A DNA stretch of 64,000 nucleotides from Sphagnum magellanicum (GCA_021904315.1 CM038913.1:7811958-7875957); one strand, 5' to 3'; shown: positions 34,993 to 46,800, counted from the first letter of the stretch. Notes: generated by a model from the sequence alone, not told the origin. Numbers and translations: made by a program.

Positions 34993-36537
34993 ATGACCAG
35001 TTTGTGCACCACGGTGAACAACCTGCAGTGGGACGCGGGGAGCACCCTCTTCGACTCGTATGAGCTTGACTCCTTGTCCAAACAATTCGACCAAGCCTTC
35101 CTCTGGAACCCTACTTCCCGGAACTCTTGTAGACTGGAAGCTGCAGCTCCTCCTCCCGCCGTTACGAAATTGTCTTCTTCTTCTTCATGTGTTCTAGACG
35201 ATGAGAGCCATCAGATTGCAGACAGGAGTCTAACTACTTCGCGCGTAAAATCTCCATTTCCGCGTCAACAATCGCTTTATCGTCATCGTCGTCATCGTCG
35301 TCATCATGATCTCGATCATGCATCGCGAATCCTTCCTCCTGCAGAAAGGATGCGGGATTTCGTGGAAGACTCTTACACTTTGGATCAACCGTTATTATTG
35401 CAGCCGCCAGCAAAACCCATCGTCGAGAATACAGCGTACAGAGACGACGACGACGACGACGACGACGTCGTGCAGCCTACTGCAGCAGGCACACGAGAGA
35501 AGGCTCAGGATGATGGCTGCAAGTCGTCCCCAGGAAGAACTACTAGCTCTTGCATGGAGGAAGAACAGTCGCTGGAGGAGGAGACTCAAGAAGAAGAAGA
35601 AGAAGAGCCTCGTATCAAGCTGTTCTTCGCCGGGCAGAAAGCTGTTGGCGGCGGGGGCGGCTCCTTCCTGCAGTTCGCCCATACACCCAACCCTCTCAAC
35701 CTCTCGCAACGCAAGTCGCGGCGCTCCATGGACATGAATTCTTCCCACGAACTCGACTCCAGCATGGATATGGATGATGGCAGCAGCAGCAGTGCGCGGC
35801 AGAGCTTCCAGGAGAAGTTACGAAATTTCTTTCACAAGGCCCGGATCTCGCCCCAAGAGTCCTCCACCGATTCCTCCCAGCAGCAGCAGCTGCATCCGCG
35901 AGCGAGGCGGCCGCACCCCCCGGGGTCACCACGCAAGCCTTCCACGTCTCATGAGCTCCAAGATGATTCTTTGTTTCACTACGGCTGGAGCTATGTCGAA
36001 GAAGCTGCTGATGATAGGGCCGACAGCGTCGTGGACTGCCGCAAGCTCAGCAGCAGCAAGCACAAGAAGCTGCAGGACCGTGGATCATTCAGTTTCCGGT
36101 CTGTGGCGAAGAAGGCGCTGCAGCATTCGCTCCCGGCGCAAGTCTTGAGTGGTTCTTCAACTTCCGAGTCTCAACAGCAGCGGCAGCACCACCACCAGCG
36201 ACAGAGCAGCAGTGACAGCAGCAGCACCACTAGTGTAACGATGGAGCACGAGCATCACCACGTCTACTACCATCATCACCTCCACCACATTGTGATTCAC
36301 CAGCAGCAGCTGCAACTCGATCATCGGGATTACGAGCAGCTGAGTTTGCAGCAGCAGCAGCAGGACATCGATCATGTCAGGATCAGGAGACTTGACGTTC
36401 TTCCCAGAAACAAATCTTTGGAGGAATTCAAGGCTGCAAGCTGCAGTCCTGCTATTACATGTCATCATCATGAGGAGGAGGATGCTGCAGCAATTAGCAG
36501 CAACTTCGCAACTCCACTCATAGTCGATGAGACATGA
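34993..36537 (+). CDS. Disordered Ser/His/Gln-rich protein with homopolymer tracts
   Basis: An uninterrupted frame of 514 residues from the Met at 34993. In-frame Mets at 34948 and 34891 would give 529 or 548. I prefer 34993 because the product then starts MTSLCTTVNNLQWD and reads straight into the only ordered-looking motif, TLFDSYELDSLSKQFDQAFL (about residues 18-37). A possible splice acceptor at 34935 also argues against 34891. The rest is low complexity: a run of eight Asp near residues 151-158, Glu-rich blocks, Ser, Gln and His tracts, and basic patches such as RKSRRS and LRNFFHKARIS. No signal peptide, membrane segment or enzyme domain is visible. I do not recognise the family with confidence. 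FDSYEL-type N-termini followed by disorder occur in some uncharacterised plant proteins, from memory only. Sustained coding through 1.5 kb makes a real gene likely. Confidence 0.7.
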   Translation: MTSLCTTVNNLQWDAGSTLFDSYELDSLSKQFDQAFLWNPTSRNSCRLEAAAPPPAVTKLSSSSSCVLDDESHQIADRSLTTSRVKSPFPRQQSLYRHRRHRRHHDLDHASRILPPAERMRDFVEDSYTLDQPLLLQPPAKPIVENTAYRDDDDDDDDVVQPTAAGTREKAQDDGCKSSPGRTTSSCMEEEQSLEEETQEEEEEEPRIKLFFAGQKAVGGGGGSFLQFAHTPNPLNLSQRKSRRSMDMNSSHELDSSMDMDDGSSSSARQSFQEKLRNFFHKARISPQESSTDSSQQQQLHPRARRPHPPGSPRKPSTSHELQDDSLFHYGWSYVEEAADDRADSVVDCRKLSSSKHKKLQDRGSFSFRSVAKKALQHSLPAQVLSGSSTSESQQQRQHHHQRQSSSDSSSTTSVTMEHEHHHVYYHHHLHHIVIHQQQLQLDHRDYEQLSLQQQQQDIDHVRIRRLDVLPRNKSLEEFKAASCSPAITCHHHEEEDAAAISSNFATPLIVDET

Positions 36538-36720
36538 CAAGAGAACAATTACAACAACTCATGATTTCTTACTAAGTCAGTAGTCACGTCCCAAGCTCCA
36601 CTGCAACAACAGCACCAATGTCCTCATGTGTTTCTTCACAAATTTCTTCCACAAATCAAAGCAAATCTCATCCCCAGTCTGTCTGTGTTACTACCACCTG
36701 AATGCATCATCTTCCTCACT

Positions 36721-36862
36721 CCACAGACAGAGAGACAGAGGCAGGGTCAGAGACACACAGACACACACTGAGAGTCACACACACACACACACACACACAG
36801 GTCTACACAGACTCAGACAGACACTCAGACACACAGAGAGGCACAGAGAGAGAGAGAGGGCC
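36721..36862. repeat. (CA)n / (AGAC)n purine-rich simple repeat
   Basis: cagacagagagacagag and acacagacacac words surround an uninterrupted CA tract at 36776-36799 and end in a GA tract near 36847-36858. Confidence 0.9.
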
Positions 36863-38790
36863 CAAGTGAAGAAGGATTGGGGAGTTTGTTGCTCCATTCT
36901 TTTTGGTATGTAAAATATTTTTCTACTAAAATGCTAGTACTAGAGGGAGTCCCATCAGACTTACAATTTGTGTGTGCATGTATGTGCATGTGCACCTCTC
37001 TCTCTCTCCCCCAATTGTTGGGGTTTCTTTTCTGTTGTAGTTGATCCTTATGAGAATTGCTTGGGAATTGTTGAGCCAGACCATCTGAACCTTCATCACG
37101 AATATGATCAATGACAAGTTGCAATGACTACTACCCACTATTGACTTTTGTCAAGCTCTGAATTAGGTACCTTCTTCCATTTTACAATGATTTGATTCAG
37201 TGCTAATTTCTGTGCCTACCTATATAAACTTAACCTGAAAGGTATAGAAACTGACAGATTTAGGTGTGCTTCCTGTTGTCAATGGAACATGGTGGTATCC
37301 ATCATTAGTTATTTTTCTCTATAAGAAGCATGGCAATTACCCACATGGCTATTGGTAATTGATGACCAATTGATAGTCTCATATGAGGAACAACAATCTT
37401 TTTGCACCTTGTTAGTTACTCTTTGTTGAATATTGTTCTAGTTCAATGATTAGTGCCAAGAAACTGATGATCATCTACATGGTATCTATTTTGGTCACTA
37501 TGCTTTGGTTGTCATTGCATAAGAGGGAATCTTGTCTTGTCCATTTGCACTATTCAACAAATTTTTTTAAAGTACAATCTTTGAGATTTCTTTCAAAATT
37601 TCACACTCAGTGTTTAAGGTGCAACATAATTTGTGTTGTTTGTCATTCAATGCATGGAGCTGAACCAACCAAGAGTTTTTGTTGTTGTGGTGCCAAAGTA
37701 AAAAGAGTAGACTCCGTGATTTAAGAAGTTAATGATATATCTGTTGATGATATGGGTGCTTGGAGAGAATGATTTTTTACTTGCTACATCCTTGATCATT
37801 GGGAATGACCTTGGCATTCTTGGTAATCTTGCACAAACCCTGACTATTCTGTTGCAACTCAATAGAGGCTCATAATCTCCCATTCAGTGCACTGAAATCT
37901 CATAATTCAGGAAATGCTGTAGAACTGTGCACAGGACTTAGGATGTTTCTTGTGCTTTCAAACAGAAATACCCACAACCCATATTCAAGATAAATTAGAC
38001 CATGTGCTTTTCATGTCATTGCGCATGATAACAGATCTGAAAACTGTCCCACCCATTTCTCTATGTATTCACATGTGTGTCAAATCGAATAATTTGCTTC
38101 AGGAGTCAAGTTCAGTGTTGTTGCATGTGCATGAAGTATTTTGATGCAGTTTGTGGGATCAATGGTTATGGCAGGTATGCATTGAGTTACAATATACCAT
38201 TTCCTTAATCCATGGGCATCACGCATCATCTCATGTTTGCAAGCTCAAGGTTAGTAAAGCAAGCTGTGGCTCATCAAATGAGCAACACATAGTAGAGAAC
38301 TTCCAATCTGATGAGATCACTTGCTAAAGAGCTTTCGTGCAAACATTTTGACAAGTGGGGAGGGTGTTTACATTTCACAATTACAACCACAAACCAAGGA
38401 CCTTCTGATGATGGTCCACATAGAGTTTACTGACCAGTGATCTTCCACATGATGGTCCCGCATAGTGACCAAATTGCTAAGCTTTTTCATGCAAATCAGA
38501 TCACACTTCATTTTCTAATCTGCTCATTTATCTGGTTTTGCTCTTTTGTCTTTGAAGAAAACAATTATGACAATAAGAAAAAACCCATCCATTACCATCC
38601 ATTTTCCATCCACAATAAACTTGTATCTAGAATGTTCACAAAAACATTACTATACAAGAGGCACCATTACAGCGGCTATAGGGCAAAATTATGGTCTCTG
38701 TTGAGGACAACACATTCTGACTAATCAGAATTGATGGGTTCTATCTTGTGAAAATGTAAACAATCATGTACAATTGAAAGCCTAAGTAAA

Positions 38791-38796
38791 TTTATT
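38791..38796 (-). terminator. Candidate poly(A) signal of the fibrillin-kinase gene
   Basis: AATAAA on the minus strand, about 240 nt after the stop codon at 39038-39040. A TGTA word lies just beyond it. Confidence 0.4.
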
Positions 38797-39037
38797 CACA
38801 TGGCCGCAAATGACATGCTTTTTGGTGGGAGAAGCGAAACAGCTTATGATGTGCAAAAAGTGGAAAACCAACACACCACAGAAGACTGCTCACAGCACAT
38901 GTCCTACATCCAAATACAATACACATTAATGTATCATCCTAGCCCTTCAAAAACTATGTGCATGTGTGACTCTGCTTCATGAACAAAGAATCCCCAAACC
39001 TACCCTTTTATGTCCACTATGATCTGGACCACTGTCA

Positions 39038-42000
39038 TCAGCTCACAGGAGAGCGTATGAAAAGTAATGCTGCCCCAGAAACACCACGTAGAATGAGGAG
39101 CCGTGAATCTATATATGTGGCACATACGAGATTTGTTAGATCAAACATCTCGCGTGGGATCTGCAACTGAACTTCTTGAAGAACTTTTTTTGGGAGGGCA
39201 CTTATTCCTTTCATATCTAGCTCCATGCTCATCTCCAGATCTTCATGAACATCCAATCTGATGACTGGCATGCTAGCTGGTGTTTCATCAGGTATGACCT
39301 GTTTACGGAATCTGAGTGATCCATCTGCTCGTCTTCCAATCTCTTGAGAGGTTGGATGAGAGACTGGATGATTTTGGGTGTGATTGATGCTTCTTTGCTT
39401 TGGATATGAGGCAGCTTTGTCACTTCCCTCTCCATCTGTTTGGTAGAGTCTTGTATCTTCAGAGAGTGCAACAGTATGTGCACAAACATTGAACTTCCCT
39501 TTTGGACCTGCTTTTTCAGCAGACCAGTTGCTGTTCTCTGCCATAACTGTAAATGCCACACTTGTTCTCATTGTGAGACTGCTGGTTCCATCAGCTGAAA
39601 GCTGGAAGTCTTGGATCAGGTTGTCTACTAGCACTGCAGGGTTTGCCTGCATTCAACCAAATGATGACCTTAAGCACCAATGAAAACATGAGCCAGCAGT
39701 GCAAATATTAAACAGCCTGGGATAGTTCTCTGATTGTGACTTGCATCCAATAGATCAGGTGATATTGCATCCAGGTACTGTACTCATCTAGAAAATACCT
39801 GACGCCGTGTGAGACCAATAAGCTTGCCTGTGTGATACAAAAGGCGCCATCTTCCAGGCAGTAATTTCATCCACTCCTGCAGTATTTAGAACAAGCTTTA
39901 GTCTCCTGACTCAGCTATCTACAGTCATCTCCAAGGGGCTTACAAAAGGGAACACCAACCACACTTTGTTTTCTAGGAGCAGAGGCTTACAACCTTGTAA
40001 CTTGAGTTTGGATTCACCCTCTCCAACAAGTCAATAAGCTGTGACAGTCGGTTGCGCTGCTTGCCAAAGTTTGCATCATTTCAAGAGAAAATCCCAATGT
40101 TAGTGACTGGAAATATTATGTTCACAGTTGAGTCCAAAATGCAGTGTGCACTCAAAAGGTCTTAAAAGAGTGGATTTGAAGACAAATGATTAAGAAATAA
40201 TACCTGGTCAGTTCCATACATGAAGTCCTCCACAATGCGAACAGCAAATGAACCCAAGCTCCATCGAGTCATCTCTAGGGATGATTCCACCCGCCACTTT
40301 GGCCCACATAAAAATGGGTGCCTTAATGCATCTGTGCAACTGCCTCAAAAACAATCACAGTCAAAACCATCCTGAAAAACAAGGTCTGGACTAATAGTGA
40401 CTCTACTTCAACCCTTGTTCAGTTCCAAAGCGATATATCAAGTTGCCAAATGGATATATATATATATATATATATGCAAAAACCAAGGGAGAAGGGGAAG
40501 CTGAGAATACCTGATGCGTTCTGCAGATTTGTTGGTGAGCATACACGCCAGTAGATTCCATCCAGCTCCCCCATCCCTATCTAAAATCTGAAAACGCAGA
40601 GACATAAAAGATCCATGCAAAATCATCAGTCCAAGTTCTACAAGAGCATGACAAGACTAATGAGGCTACTAACCAGACTTGCCCAAACAAAAGCATTGTT
40701 GAGTGAGAGAACAACCTGGACCCCAGTATTGCCTGAGGCTGACTTCACAAGTGAGGAGAAGAATTCACGCAGCCCTGCTGGATCATGTCCCTGCAAGTTG
40801 ATGGTAGTACTCAGTAGGGGCATCTCTTAACTAACAAACTATCAAATAAAAAAGAATGAGTTAGTAAAGTAAATGACATCTGAAAGGTCAAATCTTCATA
40901 ACACAATGTTAGTTGGCATTTCATCACCTGTGTCAGAAAGTTCTTTACAAGAGAAAAAATGGCTGGGTCCATGAGCTCTCGCAGCACCATCTTGGCCATC
41001 ATATACCCCACACACCTGCCTCCAAAACCCAAGAACATCACTTACTATGGTGTGCTATTTGTAACTAGACTATCAATGCCCTTCAAAACCCTAGAGTGGC
41101 ACACTAATGAGGAAATCTAACCTGCACTGCAACACAAACACTGAAAGCTATTCTTGCACATACTCTAAAATGCATCTGGATATGCACATATGCCACAGCA
41201 AGCAGAATGCTTTTTACCACACAGATGCATAAATTGTTGATGTCAAGAAATGTGCAGAAGGGAAAACACAGTGGAGACATCCAGGCATCAAAGAAATTGC
41301 AGCTACTTAGAAAATACAGCATTACCAACACTCTCAACCATCTCACCTAATGTCAAATGCAATCATTAGTCGCCGTGTGATTGCACTCTTGGAGTCACTG
41401 CTTGCAAACACCATAGTTTTCCCAAAATCATTGCCAGGAAAGTCTGCAGCATTTCCAAGTATACCCACCTGCACTTATAAACAAACCCAACAGACAATCC
41501 TCAACTTTTCTGCATGCTCTGCACCAAACAAACCCATCTGGAGATGATTTTCCAACTACCCATCATTTGATTTGCTGGTACATATCTGATGTTCCCAACA
41601 AATGAGTTTATCTTCCTGCTGTGGTCAATACATGAATGATGCAGCATATCAATGACACTCAGCCTACCTGATTCAAAGTTGACCAGCCACTCTTCTGTAC
41701 AAATGCTTTCTAAGCATACTGACCAAGCTATTTTCATCCATGAGCAAATTTGAACATAACATTCTGCATGATCAGCTCCACACAGACCTTTACATGGCGA
41801 TCAGCAGCACTGATATGAACATTCTGCAGGCGCAGTTCTGTGTGTGCCAGCCCCCGACTATGGACATAATTAAGCTGCCACCACAATCACCCAACAAGAA
41901 AGAAAAAAAGAATAAGATGTCAATTCTGTTGAGTATTCCAGTTATATATATCCCTCACCATTACAAGTCCAGCTAATCTAACTGTCACTTAGAAAATGGG

Positions 42001-43730
42001 GTAACTAGATCCACAAAAGAAACGGAATATTATTCCAACATACCCCAATCAAGAGGTCACGCATGATGACACGAAGGAGACGCAATTGACGTGACACTTC
42101 TGGACCACCTGTGCGATCATCTCCCACTCGTCTTGCTGCCTCTTCATCCAATGCCAGCCTTGCTTCTAGGTTTGGGAGCCAGTCATGGCACAGCAGCCAT
42201 TGATGCAGTGAATAGCTCCCATAGTACTGCCCAAGCAAGTGGTCCAGGGGGGGAACAATGATCACCATGATTCCCATGTTTCACCAACAGATTTGGAGGT
42301 TCAGAAGACAAAAAGGATTTGACATACATCTATGCTCTCATTCTGCTCTCAAGTATATATCACATTTATGAAAGATTTCAGAAAAAACAGTGTGAGGTCA
42401 AGCAAGAGAAGCAAATTGAAGGAAACTCACCCCATGAACTAGTGTAAGTGTATTGCTTTCATCAGAGGCAGTGCCTGATGGTAGAATGTAGCCATGAACT
42501 CTTGTAGCATATGAGTGGTACAAATCCTCTCTCCTCACCAGCCTTGCGATCACCTAGCCAATTTTGCACACCACTCTTGTAAATGCACAATCTAAGGAGG
42601 GGAGGGTGTTTTGCATTTCCAAAAGGCCCAAGAAGAAATGCAGCACCAAACTTTTGAGTCAGAAAATGTATATGCATTTCTACCTGCAGTGCTCGATGAC
42701 CCCAGCGCTGTGCTCTTGGACCAGTCAGTTGTCGCAAAACCACTCGCATTCCTCTCAAAGGACTGCAAGAAACACACCCACAATTGCTGCCTCTGAGTGT
42801 GCTGCATGCAGAGGAGCATTGCTTTCTGTATGTACGCATATGTTTTCAGCTCAAGAACTGGATGGAAATCAGCATCATCAACTACAAAAACAAGATGAGC
42901 AGAAGAAGGCCAACAACCCTAATGGCAAAAGACACACCTCTCTGGATTTCTCACAACTCCCTCATAGACCACCTCATCACCCTGCAAGGTTACAAACAGA
43001 GCCAATCAAGAACTATAGAGGTCAGAGAGCTGGCACTAAAGAAGATCGAGCCCAAGCGCAAGCTCAGAGCAAACATAACCCTGAATGGTAAAAATATGCA
43101 TTCTGTCTGCAAAGGAAGAATGTGTTGTTGTACTTGCAATTGCAAACAATGGGTTTCCTGGAATTCAGATCAAAACAAAGCAGACATGAAAAGAAAAAGG
43201 GGAAAAACAAAAACACTCACTCTTCCAGCAAGACCCACACTGACATGTGAGCACAATTCAAAGTCAGATAGCTTGAATTCCACCACAGGAGGCACCACAT
43301 CCACCAACTGTGGCAGTCTATTATCTGTAACCCTCCTGCTTGTTGTTGGCATCATCTCCTCGGATTCGGATAGTGCGGAGCTCCTAGCAGCATTGCATGG
43401 AACAAAACCTCCAGTTCTCCTTGACAAACTTGTGTACCTTAGGAGAAGGCCATGAGGAGGAGGACATTGCAAAGTCTTGTTTGAAGAAGAAGAAGAAGTA
43501 GCTGCTGAGGTCAAAGAAGAAGAAGAAGGATGATGATGATGAGGAGGCAAAGAAGCTCTGACAACAACAAATTGTCGACAAATTATGGATGGGTATATAT
43601 GCAGTTTAAGCGTAAAATTGGATCTCCCATTTTCTCTGGGATTGGAACTCCCCCGAATGGATTGAAGAAAGCAACTTCGCTCAAAGCATGATGATGATGT
43701 GCAGCAGTTTGACAGATGCCCTTGCGCCAT
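39038..43730 (-). CDS. FBN11: Plastid fibrillin fused to a degenerate protein kinase domain (FBN11/PAP14-like), 14 exons
   Basis: Exons, in transcript order: 43730-43221, 42981-42938, 42762-42684, 42553-42431, 42226-42044, 41874-41788, 41468-41347, 41015-40928, 40790-40674, 40587-40511, 40339-40204, 40056-39994, 39876-39799, 39646-39038. Every intron is GT-AG and the joined frame stays open for about 771 residues. Residues 1-~100 are Ser-rich and poor in acidic residues, as in a chloroplast transit peptide. Residues ~155-500 form a protein kinase fold: GLAGRGDEVVYEG glycine-loop region (166-178), LNYVHSRGLAHTELRLQN catalytic-loop region (314-331), SCTDALRHPFL at the end of the C-lobe. Key residues are changed: the VAIK lysine is R195, HRD is HTE (324-326), DFG is ILG (345-347), so it is likely a pseudokinase. 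Residues ~524-765 form the PAP/fibrillin lipid-associated domain (LLPGRWRLLYHT, then a C-terminal YIDSRLLILRGVSGAALLFI). Plant FBN11/PAP14 has this same order. Role in plastids (plastoglobule or thylakoid lipids) is inferred from the family. Confidence 0.85.
40454..40475. repeat. (TA)n microsatellite in a fibrillin-kinase intron
   Basis: About 11 TA units inside the intron between exons 10 and 11. Confidence 0.95.
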
Positions 43731-43920
43731 TTGATTTGATTTGAGTTGATTTGATTTTTTAAAAATTTGTCTGCACTAAACCCAACACCACGAGCTCTTT
43801 CGTAAGCAAAGTTTGCTTCTTGATAGGTACACAAAACTGCAAAACGGTACAATCCAAATTCCCTCTTGTGCGGCCGCTGAAGAAGAAGAAGAGGAGGAAG
43901 GTACACGCACACCCCTGGAT

Positions 43921-43941
43921 CTCTCTCTCTCTCTCTCTCTC
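43921..43941. repeat. (CT)n microsatellite
   Basis: Ten CT units, GA-rich on the transcribed strand; GA tracts are common in plant 5' leaders. Confidence 0.95.
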
Positions 43942-44312
43942 AATCAATCCCGATCTCAAATTCCAAACAAGGCTCTATATACGTATGCAGCAAGCTCCCA
44001 AAAAAATCTGGAGTGAATTCATTCTTCCACAACACATCCAACAACAAAAACAAAAACTATACCTGAGTTTCAAAGATTCAATTCCAAAAAAACTCAAAAT
44101 GCAGCAGCAGAGCAAGAAAGAGAGACGCACATACCCGACGAGTCCGAAACTGATCCGCGAGACCACAAATCCTCACGAGCGAAGAAAGAAGAAGACCATC
44201 CCCCACTTTCCCGCCTCTCCCCCTCCCCCTCCCCTCCTTGTGTTTCTGCAACCGGAAGGATAAACACAAGCACCCGAAAACGGACCCACCAAAATACCAA
44301 AAACTGTTGCAA

Positions 44313-44335
44313 AACACACACACACACACACACAA
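44313..44335. repeat. (CA)n microsatellite
   Basis: An uninterrupted acacaca tract of 11 units. Confidence 0.95.
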
Positions 44336-44726
44336 AACCAAACACTTATTTGTTTTTAGTTTTTTTTTTTAGTTTTTTGGCCCCCTCTCTGTCTCTGTAT
44401 CTCTGTGGGAAAAGAATAGCGACTTGGGTTTGGTGTGTGCGAACAGGCTCCGGCTGTTTCTTTCTTTTTTATATGTACAGTAAGTAAATCAAAGTCGGGT
44501 GTTTTTTTTTTTGGGGTGGGTCTGTGTGCGCGTCTTCGGTCGTTCTCTCTCGCTCTCAAAGGAGAGGCTATAACTGCTGCTGCAAGAAGTGAGCCGTGAT
44601 GTGTTTTGTTGTGGCCAGAGCGTGGATGCAGCAAGCGAAGGGAGCCACGGAAACAGGAGGACGACAGGCGCGGTGTGTGCGACGTAAGGCTCGGTTGCGT
44701 GTTGCTTGCAGTCGACACAGGCGTCC

Positions 44727-44757
44727 TTGGCTGGCTGGCTGGCTGGCTGGCTGGCTG
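44727..44757. repeat. (CTGG)n microsatellite
   Basis: Seven ggct-type tetranucleotide units in a GC-rich stretch. Confidence 0.95.
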
Positions 44758-45128
44758 CACCTCTCTCAGGCGCTGACTGTCCGCTGTTGTCTTCCGTCGT
44801 CGTCATTAGTTAGTTCGTTCTTCCTCCGCACAATTAAATCCTTACAAACGTACACAAATCTCCTCACAACTCTTGTACCAATAACCCTCATGGCTCCAAA
44901 TTCTTTTCTCTTCCTTTCTTTTCATTGAAATCAAAAACAAGTTTGCACAAGACACGCAAAGAAAGCCCTCTCTGAAATCTCATAGTGTATCTGGAGGCAC
45001 CCTTACAGAGCAGAATGTTTTCTCGTCTTGTAGGGGGCACTTTATATTTTTAAGGGTGGCCATTTAGAATTGTACTGAATTTCTGGCAGGTCTTTATGGC
45101 CTATAAAGCCCTGGGTTGAGGGCCATTA

Positions 45129-45302
45129 CAGGAAACTCTCTCTAAACTAATACTGTGTAAACTAATATTCTCTCTAAACTAATATGCTGGCACAGGCCCG
45201 TGACGGGCCTCATACTTAATATAATTTGTGTAAACTAATATCCTCCATAAACTAATATCTTCCGGCCGGTCCCAAGGATATTAGTTTAGAGAGAGTTTAC
45301 TG
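45129..45302. mobile_element. Emigrant/pogo-like MITE with TA target duplication
   Basis: A 174-bp element with 24-bp terminal inverted repeats that differ at one position. They start CAG(G/T)AAACTCTCTCTAA and read on to ACTAATA. TA flanks both ends (45127-45128 and 45303-45304), the target duplication of Tc1/mariner-pogo elements. The TIR resembles the CAGTAAAACCTCTATAAATTAATA-type end of plant Emigrant MITEs, from memory. Further aaactaata words occur inside. Not coding. Confidence 0.85.
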
Positions 45303-45359
45303 TACCAAAATCAAGCCTGCACTCACGTATCTCCTTGTGTGCCCTTATTTTGGTAATGC

Positions 45360-45446
45360 CCTGGACTTAGGGCTGTACCCTACACACAATAGAGTTCGGG
45401 CCCTGGACTTAGGGCTGTACCTAACACAAAATAGAGTTCGGACACT
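45360..45446 (+). repeat. 42-bp tandem duplication
   Basis: ctggacttagggctgtacc starts at 45361 and 45403, and each copy ends in atagagttcgg. It directly follows an aataagggc-family word. Confidence 0.9.
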
Positions 45447-45924
45447 ACAAAAACCAGCTGTTCAAGGGCAGTGCATTTAAGCATCTCCACCCCCAAAACT
45501 GTAAACAACTCCTTTTCTGTTAAAATAGAATACTGTTTAATGACCATTGTCCCCACCCACAAACGTCATAAAAGTCCCTTTAAACACTCAAAGACCATTT
45601 TTATGTCTTTACATCTGGACGAGTAATAGTCACTATCCAAATCCATTGTAGAAAAAAGCTTCTAAAAGGTGTTAAAATGACCACTTCAAAATGGACATTG
45701 GATACAGGAGCGTAGCAGGATTTACGCTACTATCCTGGTGCAAGATTTAATGAAAAGGGGTGTTTGCAGGTGTGGGGTGGAGATGCCCTTAGGGCCATTA
45801 ACCTTCCCTTGATCAGCTGATCAAGCTTTACAGCAATTCAGGCCCTTATCTCAGGAATGCCCCCTCCAAGAGAATTAATTACCTTACACAAAAAGCCCTT
45901 TGACAAAATGTGTGTGTGTGTGTA
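45447..45924. other. Intergenic spacer
   Basis: No gene. Ends with an aggcccttatctcagg word of the dispersed family (45839-45860) and a TG tract near 45911-45923. Confidence 0.5.
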
Positions 45925-46800
45925 CCAGTCTTGTGTATGTAAATGATTTTAGGATTTACAATCCATGTAATGTAAATGTAAAACCTTGTAAATCTATTTT
46001 ATGTTGTGTAAAACAATGTATGTGTAAAACTAAATAAATACATTTATATGATTTTATGCGGTCATATAAAATAGTGTAAGTGTAAAACAATGTAAAAAAT
46101 ATAATTTCTACTTGTGGAGGGGGGCGGGGGGTTTCATAATGTTTTTGTGATAAACCAACCAAATGGCTCATTGCCACCCAAAAAAAAGAAAAAATCATCA
46201 GAACATTTTTGCTTTGGGATGCATCACAACTAATTGAATTAATAAATATGAATTGCAATAAGTACAATAAGTACCTAAGCTCTTTAAAAAGCTACTTTTA
46301 TTATTAAGTAATATTCATAAAAATAGTAATAATAAAATTTGTACTCAAACAATGAGTTGGGACAAAATGTGCATTCAAGATATTTCTTGGAATAACACCA
46401 CTATAAGCTTATATTGCAAAACCTTAATGTTTAGGGAATATCAAAATATCATTTTTTTTGTGTGAAGGATCCATCAAAGTGTCCCCTTGCAAAAAATAAA
46501 ATTGAGCTTTGGGATACACTCACAACTAATTAATATCGATTTGCAAGAAGGTATGGTCATTAAAAATATATAATATATACATTTACACACCCCAAAACAT
46601 TTACATGGGGCTATGTACGTGTATTTGATAAATATGTACAATGACTTCATGTAAATAGAAATAAAATTTATATACGACAACAAGATAAATGTAATTGTAA
46701 GAAATTTAGAATTGTAAGTGTAAATGATTTACAATCATACTTATAACACATGATTTACACGTTGTATAGATGACTATTGATATTTACACATACAACCTTA
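45925..46800 (+). repeat. Dispersed AT-rich repeat, copy 1 of 2
   Basis: Matches 49925-50365 in the same orientation through gtgtaaaacaa...acatttatatgattttatg, accaaccaaatggctcattgc, actcacaactaattaatat and catttacatggggctatgt. This copy has an extra 0.35-kb insertion or internal duplication: the caccacaactaatt block occurs at both 46224 and 46525. Confidence 0.65.

Larger units (their letters stand above)
36538..39037. other. 3' flanks of two convergent genes
   Basis: The first part probably holds the 3' UTR of the disordered-protein gene and an AGAC/CA-rich simple repeat (36721-36860). No gene between. The minus-strand AATAAA at 38791-38796 may end the fibrillin-kinase transcript. Confidence 0.5.
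43731..45128. promoter_or_regulatory. Promoter and leader region of the fibrillin-kinase gene
   Basis: On the minus strand a TATATAG box-like word lies at 43975-43981, followed in transcript direction by a GA tract (43921-43941). A leader of roughly 200 nt before the ATG at 43730 is possible. Further upstream are CA (44313-44335) and CTGG (44727-44757) microsatellites. Beyond about 44,960 lies a ctggaggc repeat-family fragment. Short frames here have no domains. The TATA and leader calls are inferred only. Confidence 0.4.

Noticed and set aside
42462-43455. Plus-strand frames of 175 and 223 codons
   Set aside because: They are antisense to exons 1-4 and introns of the fibrillin-kinase gene, whose splicing and homology are clear.
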